The notes under the pieces are model-generated. The model had not been told where the DNA came from and did not search any database. It saw only the letters and a list, made by a program, of their open reading frames with translations. The position numbers and the translations under genes were made by a program. DNA of 64,000 bases from Pseudobutyrivibrio sp. Its GTDB lineage: Bacteria; Bacillota; Clostridia; Lachnospirales; Lachnospiraceae. Below are positions 52,381-62,100 of the stretch, one piece after another. The stretch is from assembly GCF_015057185.1 (NCBI RefSeq), contig NZ_SVEV01000013.1:1-64000 (forward strand), given 5' to 3'. The stretch's first letter is position 1. Each line of letters starts with the position of its first letter.

Positions 52381-53028
52381 TTATATGTTAATCATAAATA
52401 CAAATATTGCTGCGTAATAGGTGGCCAGATTTACGAAGTGGCCTATTCTCTTGTTTGTCTTGCTGCGATAATGATAGAAATAAAGGAATAATATTGTAAA
52501 ATCGCTAAGCAAAAATAGAATTCCTGCAATTGCAAGTCCTGGCATACCGTTCAAACCGCATTCAATAGCCTTTAAAGTCATTGTAGATACAAAGTAGGTA
52601 TAAATGAAGCATGGCAGGTAAAGACTGCCCATATGAAGCTTAAATTGCTTTTTAAGATATATAAGCATTAAGCATGGAATAATTGGCAGTATGTAGATTA
52701 ACACGTTGGTTTTGTTGGTTATTCTGCACATGTAATTTAAAAATCCCACATGACCTAGCATAAAAGCTATGATTCCAAGGGCCATGAACTGCTTGCGACT
52801 GTAGGTATTATAAAGACCCATAAGCAAATCTCCTACAAAGCATGCAATAAGCGCCCATAGCATCCAGGTCAGCTTTTCCGAGAACCAATTATTAACTAGG
52901 AAAATCCCCAAAAAGGAGGCACTACACACCACCTTTAATGGGACATAGTACCTCCTTGATAATTCGTTGTCGCATACGTAAAACAATGCAAATATTAATG
53001 CTGCATAAACAATAATTTCCAATACCAT
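52381..53028 (-). CDS. YhhN/TMEM86-family membrane protein
   Basis: The 215-residue protein has about eight membrane helices and the family's conserved acidic motifs: CFVGDLLMGLY in the third helix, FMLGHVGFLNYM, and LLSDFTILFLYF in a later helix. Eukaryotic TMEM86 and some bacterial YhhN proteins hydrolyse lysoplasmalogens; activity here is inferred from family only. Plasmalogens occur in anaerobic Firmicutes, which makes the role plausible. It is followed by a shared terminator. Confidence 0.75.
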   Translation of the reverse strand: MVLEIIVYAALIFALFYVCDNELSRRYYVPLKVVCSASFLGIFLVNNWFSEKLTWMLWALIACFVGDLLMGLYNTYSRKQFMALGIIAFMLGHVGFLNYMCRITNKTNVLIYILPIIPCLMLIYLKKQFKLHMGSLYLPCFIYTYFVSTMTLKAIECGLNGMPGLAIAGILFLLSDFTILFLYFYHYRSKTNKRIGHFVNLATYYAAIFVFMINI

Positions 53029-53045
53029 TTTCTCACCCGCTTCTC

Positions 53046-54803
53046 TTAGTCTTCTCGCTGGCTAGCTAGGATTTCCTCAAGTTTGCGCTGTCTTCCCATC
53101 ATGATTGCTCCTGCACCAAGCAAGAATATTGCGATGCAAAGGATATATCTATTATCAAATCCATCCGCTGTTTTTGGAGTTGAATCCATTGTATGCTCTC
53201 CTGATGAGATGGAACCGTCTGAGCTAACTCTATAGGTAACTGTAGTTGTAGTTCTAGATGTTCCGGCACTTGTGATTCGAAGTCCTGTTAAAGCATAACC
53301 ATCTGTATATTGGAATTGTACCGCATGATCACCCACTGGTAAACTAGCAATATAATCTTTTGATAATGTCAAAATGGTGGAACCTGAAGCTACTATGTAG
53401 TTTGAAGTAGCCACCTTCTGGCCATCCATAAGGATATAAGCTAATTTCTCTAATGGTCCGTCGCAAGTGATTTTTACAGGGCCCTCGTTCTGAGCCACTA
53501 CCTGACCTGCGCCTTCAATAATGTGATAAATGTTATTGGTCTGAGCTGCGTCGCTAACGTAGGTGGAACCTGTTGATGAAGAGCTGCTGCCTGAGGAGCT
53601 GCTTCCACCGCCTGAGGAGCCACCGCCGCCTCCTCCACCACCGCCACCGCTCTTGGTGTAGGTGAATGTGTGACTTTGGGTCTCAGCTGAGGTAACTGTG
53701 TAGCTATCTGAGCATGTGTAGCCATCACGGGCTGTTGGGGTAATGACATTACCCTCACTCTGGTCTGAGTATGTGAGTGTATAGGATGTCTCGCCAACCA
53801 CCTCAGTGATTGTTACGGTAATTCCCGTAGGTGTAGGGGTTGGTGAACTGTTTTTCACATATTTAAAATGAACAACCTGTCCATCCTCTGCCACAACAGT
53901 GTAGGTGCTAGGTGTACCTGACATTATAGTATAGTCCGTTACTGTGGAAGCCTCGATTGTCCAATTTTCAGGATAAGCCTTTGACTTTACCTCATCCTTT
54001 TCTGTTGTGTATTCTGAACTACTTTCACTGTCATACAAATCCCTGTAAACAGTTACGTCATATGTTGTTCCTGATTCATCGCAGTTTACTATTACCTCTC
54101 CTGCGTTGAGGCATTCGGTAGAGAAATATGTAACCACATAATCTGAGGCAGTTGCCCCGTAGGCATTAATAACCGTTCCTGCTGTAGGCCATTTTGAATG
54201 TGTTCCAACTGATGTAATTGTCGCTGGATTTCCTTCGAAATTAAGCTCCTTTACCTGTGTATCATCAAATGCATATGGTGCAATGGCTGTGGTTCCACTA
54301 CGAACAGTGTAGGAAGAACCTACGCTAAGTGGTACGTATACTAGGGTTGTTCCATTATATAAAGCCTGGTCGTAAACATAATATCCGCTGCCTACAGACT
54401 GTCCACTTATTGAAAATACAATGCTTGTACAGCCGCTAAATGTGGTAGCATCTGCGCCTGACATTGTTGTACAGCTTAGACTAGATAATGAAGAATCTCC
54501 GGCTAAAGACTTTGAAGCCAAATTAAGATTGCCTGATACCTTCAGTGTACTTAAATTGCTAAGGCCACCTGCTGCAGAACTTGCGATTGAAGTATCACTA
54601 GAAGAGGTGATGGTTTCAACCTCATCAACATAATCCTCTAAATCGCCAAGATTAATTGTACCGTCTGTAACAGTGTAGGTTCCATCGCTATATGTTCCAC
54701 CGGCTTCTGAAGTGATTGGGGCAAAGAAAGTCCACCCCGTTAGAATAATAGATGCGCTTATAAGAATACATCCTGTTTTCTTTAAAAATCCTTTTTTCAC
54801 CAT
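53046..54803 (-). CDS. Surface protein with TPKTA sorting-like C terminus
   Basis: The 585-residue precursor has a signal peptide (to about residue 34), a BspA-like leucine-rich region at about 40-215 (LSNLSTLKVSGNLNL, YAFDDTQVKELNFEG), two MucBP-like or repeat modules at about 240-385, a Gly/Ser linker of ten consecutive Gly followed by Ser/Gly blocks, and a beta domain. The C terminus reads TPKTADGFDN, a hydrophobic helix, then RQRK. This has the layout of a sortase signal, with TPKTA in place of LPXTG. It lies next to a class B sortase gene, 49 bases downstream of it. Confidence 0.7.
   Translation of the reverse strand: MVKKGFLKKTGCILISASIILTGWTFFAPITSEAGGTYSDGTYTVTDGTINLGDLEDYVDEVETITSSSDTSIASSAAGGLSNLSTLKVSGNLNLASKSLAGDSSLSSLSCTTMSGADATTFSGCTSIVFSISGQSVGSGYYVYDQALYNGTTLVYVPLSVGSSYTVRSGTTAIAPYAFDDTQVKELNFEGNPATITSVGTHSKWPTAGTVINAYGATASDYVVTYFSTECLNAGEVIVNCDESGTTYDVTVYRDLYDSESSSEYTTEKDEVKSKAYPENWTIEASTVTDYTIMSGTPSTYTVVAEDGQVVHFKYVKNSSPTPTPTGITVTITEVVGETSYTLTYSDQSEGNVITPTARDGYTCSDSYTVTSAETQSHTFTYTKSGGGGGGGGGGSSGGGSSSSGSSSSSTGSTYVSDAAQTNNIYHIIEGAGQVVAQNEGPVKITCDGPLEKLAYILMDGQKVATSNYIVASGSTILTLSKDYIASLPVGDHAVQFQYTDGYALTGLRITSAGTSRTTTTVTYRVSSDGSISSGEHTMDSTPKTADGFDNRYILCIAIFLLGAGAIMMGRQRKLEEILASQRED
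53575..53645. repeat. Gly/Ser codon repeat
   Basis: Low-complexity GGN and AGC/TCN codons encode a polyglycine and Ser/Gly linker in the surface protein, between the repeat modules and the C-terminal beta domain. Confidence 0.75.
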
Positions 54804-54852
54804 AGCATCCCCATCCCTAAATCCAAGTTTAGAAATACAAGTGTCAGTTATC

Positions 54853-56028
54853 TTACTTGACCCTCTTTGCTACAATGAACATTCTTCCGTCTTCCTTATA
54901 AGTATTGCATGTGCTGAGAGTCAATATTTTGTCAGTGCTAGTTATATCTATTGTCTCATCATATACAGATAAACCTTGAATAGTATCTAAAAACTCTTGG
55001 AGCTCTGGACCTGTAAGAGCGTCAATGAAATCGTAGTATTTGTAGGTATCGTCATCATCATAGCCTACCTCAGATAGACCTACTCCTACTATTTCATATT
55101 CCTGCTCCTCATACAGAGTTTTAAAAACAATAGTCTTGTGAGACTGGTAATAGTCATAATCTAAATAATATTTCAGGCCACCAAACATTGTTCCATTACG
55201 CATATTATGCCCATAGACTATAGTGTTTGTGGTTGGATTTACTATGTCACATCGATAGTCCACAAAAAGAGTACCTGCTGTACTCTGTTCACCATAGAAA
55301 TCTCTTCTTAGGTAATACTCTGGATCTGTTGGAGTCTGCATCACCGGATAGTTGATGTCTGTATCGACTATGGTCAAAACCCCTACAAAATCGCTGTTTT
55401 GTGTGTATAAATCCTGCATTTCTGCAAGGATTGGTCTATCTGATGCGGAATAATTTGTATCCCAAGGACTCTCTATCCAGTCCTCGGTTATTTCATTTGC
55501 AGAGGCATTGGATTCGACACTTTCACCCCCATTTGCATCCTCTACAGAATCTATATCGTCAATTTCACCATCAATATTAACGTTATTTTGTGAATTATTA
55601 GTGTCCGAAGCCGACTGTATGCTCTCCTGCAGCTTGGCCATTTTACGGGCATGCATAATATCCTTAATCTCCACACCCACGAAAATGCCAATGAGCACTA
55701 CTGCCATAGACACAAAAATAAGGCCAAGATACTTGCTACTCTTCGCCTTTTTTGCTGCTTCTTCTATTATTTCTCTATCGTCCAAAAGGTCTGCAGACCT
55801 ATTTGCTACTATGTCTGCCACATGGTCTGCGTACTGCTGTCCAATAGGGCTATTGAATGTAATGATGCCGTCACGAATGTCATTATAAAGGCGCAAAGCT
55901 ACCTCAGGATCCTGGATATCAAGCTCCTCATTGATGCACTCTATTTTCTTTACATCCTCCTGGGCCGCTCTATACTCGTAAAATGTATCGAACTCGTAGC
56001 CCCCAATAATGAACTTATTTTCCGCCAT
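54853..56028 (-). CDS. srtB: Class B sortase with cytoplasmic N-terminal extension
   Basis: The 391-residue protein has a 95-residue cytoplasmic, acidic, helical region, a membrane helix at about 98-120, an acidic Asn/Ser linker to about 185, and a sortase domain. Catalytic His is in VYGHNMRNG (about 273), Cys in LSTCN (about 374), and the Arg in GRMFIVAKRVK at the end. The domain has the class B insertion between the sixth and seventh strands (YYDFIDALTGPELQEFLDTI). It should anchor proteins with a C-terminal signal such as the TPKTA protein encoded next to it. GGGGAAG precedes the ATG. Confidence 0.88.
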   Translation of the reverse strand: MAENKFIIGGYEFDTFYEYRAAQEDVKKIECINEELDIQDPEVALRLYNDIRDGIITFNSPIGQQYADHVADIVANRSADLLDDREIIEEAAKKAKSSKYLGLIFVSMAVVLIGIFVGVEIKDIMHARKMAKLQESIQSASDTNNSQNNVNIDGEIDDIDSVEDANGGESVESNASANEITEDWIESPWDTNYSASDRPILAEMQDLYTQNSDFVGVLTIVDTDINYPVMQTPTDPEYYLRRDFYGEQSTAGTLFVDYRCDIVNPTTNTIVYGHNMRNGTMFGGLKYYLDYDYYQSHKTIVFKTLYEEQEYEIVGVGLSEVGYDDDDTYKYYDFIDALTGPELQEFLDTIQGLSVYDETIDITSTDKILTLSTCNTYKEDGRMFIVAKRVK

Positions 56029-56105
56029 ACATTACGCTTCCCCAAGCTTATTTGCTTATATTTTAGCAGTTATTGTAGCTAAATACACAGTTTAATAAAA
56101 AATTC

Positions 56106-56140
56106 ACAAAAAGCAGCCCAGGGCGCAAGGCCTTGGGCTA
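56106..56140 (-). terminator. Terminator of the giant repeat protein gene
   Basis: A GC-rich stem of about nine pairs with an internal bulge and a seven-base loop, followed on the minus strand by GCTTTTTG. It lies 15-20 bases after the stop codon at 56155. Confidence 0.7.
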
Positions 56141-56154
56141 CTTCTTTATTGCTT

Positions 56155-59100
56155 TTAATTTGTAATTGTTACTGATTCATAATCTGACTTGCAGATTTCA
56201 ACAAGCTCGCTGCTTCCATTTAGATAGTAGCCAACTACACGGTAGTAGTAGGTGCCACTTGCAAGTCCAGTATTTGTGTATGGGCTGTTAGCTGCTGGGT
56301 ATACTGCAACTAATGTGTCATCAGAAGTTGATGTTGTGTTTGTATCTCTGTAGATATAGTAGACTGTTACGTCTCCACTGTCTGTCCAAGATACGGATGC
56401 TGATGAATTGCCACTAGCTGTTACTGTAATACCAGATGTTGCTATCTCTGTTGAAGCATTGATGCTTACATATTTGGTACTAAATACACCACTATCAGTG
56501 TATGCTCTAGCTTTTATCTGATAGTTAGTACTAGCTTCAAGACCATCAAATGTGTACTTTGTTGCTGTACCTGCTACCTTTACAGTCTTTACTGTAGAGT
56601 ATGAGCCGCTAGAGTTCATCTTGAGCAATGTGAGCTCTGTTCCGTCTGAGTAAACATCACGTACCCATGATACAGATATTGAGCTCTCTGTAGATGCAGT
56701 TCTCTTGAGATTTACTATTGGCCAGAGGGCAATCGCGTAATTTACAGTCTTAGAGCTACTGAAGCTTCCACTACCTGTAAGTGCAATTGTTCCTGTACCG
56801 CTAATATAGTTACCGTAGTCTGCTGTATAATCAGAGCCCTCTGTAAGTGAGTAAACCTGCGATTCTCCAGCTATAGACTCAGTCTTCAGGAATACAGTGA
56901 TGCTAGGTGTAATCTTGCTGCCTGTGTATCTCTGAGTCTTAGAGTATACAACCGAGCACTCTGAAATAGGGCGCTGGATGATTGAATATTCTGCATTTGA
57001 AATACCTGTGTCACCTGATGTAGACTGCCATGAAACCTCTGCTACGATGTCACCAACGGAAACCAAATCAGTAGTAACCACATCATCACGTTTGTAGGTG
57101 ACTCCTGTTACAGAAATATTGTCATAATTTGTCTTGAATTCTGGCTCAATCTTGTAGCCTGTGTACTTGTAGGTTGAATCGTAATTTGTGATTTCAACTA
57201 AATCCTTGTCCAGCTTGATGTTGAAATTCTCAACCTTGTCAGGCGTTGTGTAGTAAGCAGACTTAGCTGACAGTGTAACTGTTCCTACTGACTTGTAATT
57301 GTCTGTAGATGTTACGGTTATTGTATAGTCCATATCCTTTGTAAGCGTAATGAATGCAGACTCAGATTCTGTCTTGTCCACTCTATAGAGAATTACATCA
57401 AACTCAGGTGTGATAGGTTCACCTGTCTGGAACTGGTCCTTGATGCCTGTGTATTCTACTGTCGTACCATCTGCTGACAGCTTGCAAATCTCTGTCAAAT
57501 TCATTGGAGCTACAATATTGAAGCATCTATAAAGAATGCCTGTGTAGCTACCAATACCCTCTACATATACATATGACTGTGATGGGTCTCTAGGTGTGAC
57601 AACTGCTGCAAGCTGCTCTGATGTTGGTTCCTCACCCAACCACTCAGCACTGTAGTAAACCTTGTAGTCCACATTCTGTGTAAGTGCTGTTGATGAATTA
57701 TCAGAAACAACAACTGCTGGCTTCTGATATGTACCATCATACGTAAATGTGTAATCAAGTGGCTTCAGCTCAGATTCGCGCTCATACTGTACCTTGAATC
57801 CATTCTTAGCAAGATCATTCTTACCAACTAAGAAGTAAACCATGATAACAGTACCTGAACCATAGTAATTTCCTGGCTTTCCTGTGGTTTCATCAACTGC
57901 ATCAAATGTAATCTTTGCATATGGTGCAGAATCCAAACCAAGGGTAGGATCATAGTAAGCATTATTATTACCATAGGTTACATTGTAATCTGATGGGTCA
58001 ATTAGCTTGCTAGTTAATTCATCTGACAAGCCTGCATCGGTAATATCAAGCGTAGGCTTAATTGCTGAACCGCCATATTCTTCATAGTACCAGCCTGCAT
58101 ATATTGATGTATTGTAAATTGCAGATGACTCAGTGGCTGTAAGCACTGTCATATCATCATCTGACATTACAAATGTGATATCAGTGTTGTTGCCACTTTC
58201 TCTAGTGTAATCATTTGTCCAGGTAATTCCACCTGTAAGCATACGGTAGTTAATCTTGTACTCATCTGTAAAGCTGCCGTAGTACTGACCCTGTCCCTTT
58301 ATAGTAACAGTCTTTTCGCCTGCACTGATAGAGTCTTCCTCACCAGTAATCGCATCAGCAACTGTCAATGTATAGTCGTCTGCTGTCAAGGTTGTGGTAG
58401 AGCCATCGCTTTCGTGGATTGTCATATTGGTAATTGTTGGAATATGACTTACTCCATCGTAATCAAACTCTGCGATATATGTACCAGATCGTGTGTAATC
58501 AAGATATGGTGTAACCTGCGGATTCTCCTGGGCATTATCATAAAGCTCTCCCAGGTCAATACCTACTGTAAATGGAACCATAATAGCTTCACTACTGTAG
58601 TTACCCATACCAGTGATGATTACATATGGAGAATCTGCAGCGATTCCGTAGTGGTTGTAGCCGTCCTGAACAGTGGTTGTATCCCACGCACCACCGCCAC
58701 CGCTGTCATTTCTTTCACAGGTAAATGTGTAGTCTGTTCCATAAGTCAGTGTCTTTGGATTTTCAGCGGAATATCCTTTTACTCCACCATCTGTAATAGT
58801 TATCACTGGGTCAGTATTTAGTTCTCTAACAGAACCAACAGTAATTGTGATCTTATCGGAGTTACCAGTCCATTCATCACCGGAGTAGTTCTCTGCCCAG
58901 TTTCCAGGGATAGAACGTGTGGTAATGCTAAAGGTTTTGGATACTGTACTCTTACAGCAATATACACCGCCAATGCTTATTGCATAGTCATTCTTTTCTG
59001 TTACTGTTGTGCCAGAAACACCTGTGATTGTGATTTGGTAATCTTTGTTATAGATTAAATCTACGCCATTTACCTGAAGCTTAAGGATTGTAGAAATATC

Positions 59101-62100
59101 CTGCGCCTCTCCAGTGTACTCTGCAGATGTCTTGGTGATATCTACAGAAGCTGTTCTAAGGTCAAGCTTTTCTATTGTAAATGTATCTGTCTGTGAGTTC
59201 TTATAATTACCATTTGCAACTGCTGTTATTGTCACATAAGGTGCATCTGCATCTGTCTTTTGACGTACATAATCACCGCTGACCCAATCGCTGCTTCCAG
59301 CGAGCGGCTCATTATTTCCCCAACCGGTAATTGTATAATCCACACCTTCTGTTAGGGTCTGGACGCCATTTGTAACCTTAAAGGTTGGGGTTACTGCAAC
59401 ACCATTTCCAGCATAAACAGCCGTATCAAAGGTAATGACACAATCATTCAAATCCTTCTGTGTAATCTGGAAGTAATTATCCGTCTTTGAGCTGCCTTCG
59501 AAGGCTCCCTTACCAGTAATGATTACGTATGTGCTTGTTGTTGTGGCACTTACATTTTGGTTGTTAGCATATGAAACTGTGTAATCTGTGCCCTCAGTTA
59601 GAGACGTACCATTGTAAACTACGCTTGTAACTGTAGGCTTGATAAATTCGCCTGTGTACTCAAAGGATGTGCCTGAAAGGGTCACTGTAGCAGTGCTGAT
59701 ATCAAGTCCCTGAATTACAAGGGTTATCTCACGTGGTCCACCCATTACGTAGTCAGAGTTGTTATTCTGAATCTTGATAATATGGGTGCCTACATTCTTA
59801 ATATCTGTGTAAGTAGCCTTTACGTATGTATTTGAACTGTCGTAAATATCTATACCTGAGCTATCTGGACACTTAACAATAACATCAAATGCTACATCGC
59901 TGCCTGTGTAGGTAGTGTAATAAATGCCCTCACTATAGGTAATATGTGTACCTGAGAATGTGATTACAGCTGTGTCCAAATCATACTTCACATAGTAGGT
60001 CAAAGTAATACTGTTCTTGTAATATGTAGAACCTGTAGTTGCAGTAATCTTTAATGTCTGTGGACCAGCCTTTGTATATGTGTCATCAGATGGAGTTACT
60101 GTATAGTCTGTTCCTTCTGTTCCAAGGACATACAGATAATCTAATACGTTGATTGCACTGCCTGTGTATGCAAACTCATCCTTTGTGAGATATACGTAGC
60201 TTGATCCATAAGTAGATGAAAGATCTACTACGAAGTTTGCATCAATCTCTCTCGAATTGTATCCCACATTATTATTTCCAGAGTGGTCGCCTGTAACTAT
60301 TATTTTGCCCACACCTGGCTCTGAGGTACTTGCAGCAACTGTGTAGTTAACCTCATCTGTGGCTGCTGTTTGATTAAGTGTTACGTATGTTTCATTAGGT
60401 AAATCATAATATTTTACAGTTGCAGCATAATTAGATCCACCTATTACATAGGAACCTGATGTTTCAACTGTAACTCTAGCATGCTTATTTCCGCTAGAAT
60501 CCTCTACTTCCACCGTATCACTCAAATCAACATAAATAGTGAAGTAAGCCTTTTTCGTTCCGGTGTATATTCCTTTTCCTGTAACTGTTACATAGTTAGG
60601 ATATGTAGTTGAGGCACCTCTATAGTTTCCTGGATAGATATTTGTACCATAACCTGTTATTTCGTAATCAGTGCCCTCTGTTAGGGTCTTTCCACCATAT
60701 GTAACTGTAAGATTTGTAGGCTTAATCTGGCTGCCGGTGTATGAATATTCACCATTAACAACTACATTGAGATTGTCTGCAGAAATTGCAACTATCTCAT
60801 AGGTAGATGTAGCTGTGTGAGGTGATTCTGTAGAACCGGCATAGTTTCCTATACCTGTAGCCACAATAGTAGCTGTTCCAATTCCACTACTTGGCGCTGT
60901 AACTGTAAGGTTATAGTCAGTTCCAGCTGTAAGGGTTGTGCCTGCATCATTAGTTACTGATACGTATTTTGTGATATCTACAGGGTCCGTATCGCTATAG
61001 CTTACCCAGTAATACAGGTTAGTATCGCCCTTTGCTTCATAGCAAGCAGAGTAGGTAACAACACCTGAGCTTGTATCAAATACTATTCCTCCAAGAACTC
61101 CGTTCTTGATTACATACTGATAGTAATGTGAGTCAGTATAGTTTCCATTTCCTGTTGTTATACCATGCAGGTATACCTTATTTGCCTCTACTGAGCCTAT
61201 ATCAGGACCAATTGTTGTCTTGGCATTTCCGTCTTTATCAAGGATTCTGAAATCAGTGTTGTATGTTAGTGTCTCTTCAAATGTACCAACAATATATTTT
61301 ACCGATAGAGTGCCAGTAATATCGTATGTAGAGCCTGTGTATGTACGAGCTCCTGCACCAATAGAATCACTTACAATAAGACCCTCTGTTCCTGAATCAG
61401 TCAGGTTATTAAAGCTTATAGGTAGCACTGTATATTTAAAGTCAAAGGTACCATAGTAGCCATCTGTACCAGTGAGGGTTACTGTGATTGTATTTGTTCC
61501 ATTGTATGAATTAGTGTAATCGGTACCGCCCTTTGAGCTGGCTCTGGTTACTGTATATTTTGTAGTAGATAATACAGAGCCGCCCAATGTTACAACAGGA
61601 GTTGGCAAGTTACTTCCTATGTAGCTTACCTGGAATGGGTCATCCTTGTTGGTAGATGTTACCTCAGTTGCACTGCCACTTGTTGAATAATAAGTAGTTG
61701 TTGTTATTACTGGATTTTGTAACTGTACTGAAACATTTGCAAGACTATGACCTACCGTGTATTTATACTCAATTGTACCAGTGTAATTTCCTGTACCTGT
61801 TACTGTTGCTGTGTAGCCTGCGCCGCCATTGTCTCCGGCTGTTGTGGCCGCAGAATCTCCAGTAACCGTATAGTCTGTATCCTCTACTAGTGTATATGGA
61901 TTTACTAGAAGATTAGTGCTGGTATCTATGATTGTAAATGTTGGTTTATGTAATGTTCCCTCGGCTATGTACTCTACCTCGGTATCATATGTCTTTGTTA
62001 CAGTATCTGCAGTAATATCCCTTGGTGCGATGCTAAAGTATACCTTTATAGAACCAGTAAAGTTTCCAATACCGGTGATTGTCACATAGGAATCATCGCT

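Noticed and set aside
53498-53797. Second minus-strand frame inside the surface protein gene
   Set aside because: Low-complexity shadow of the Gly/Ser linker region without a start site.
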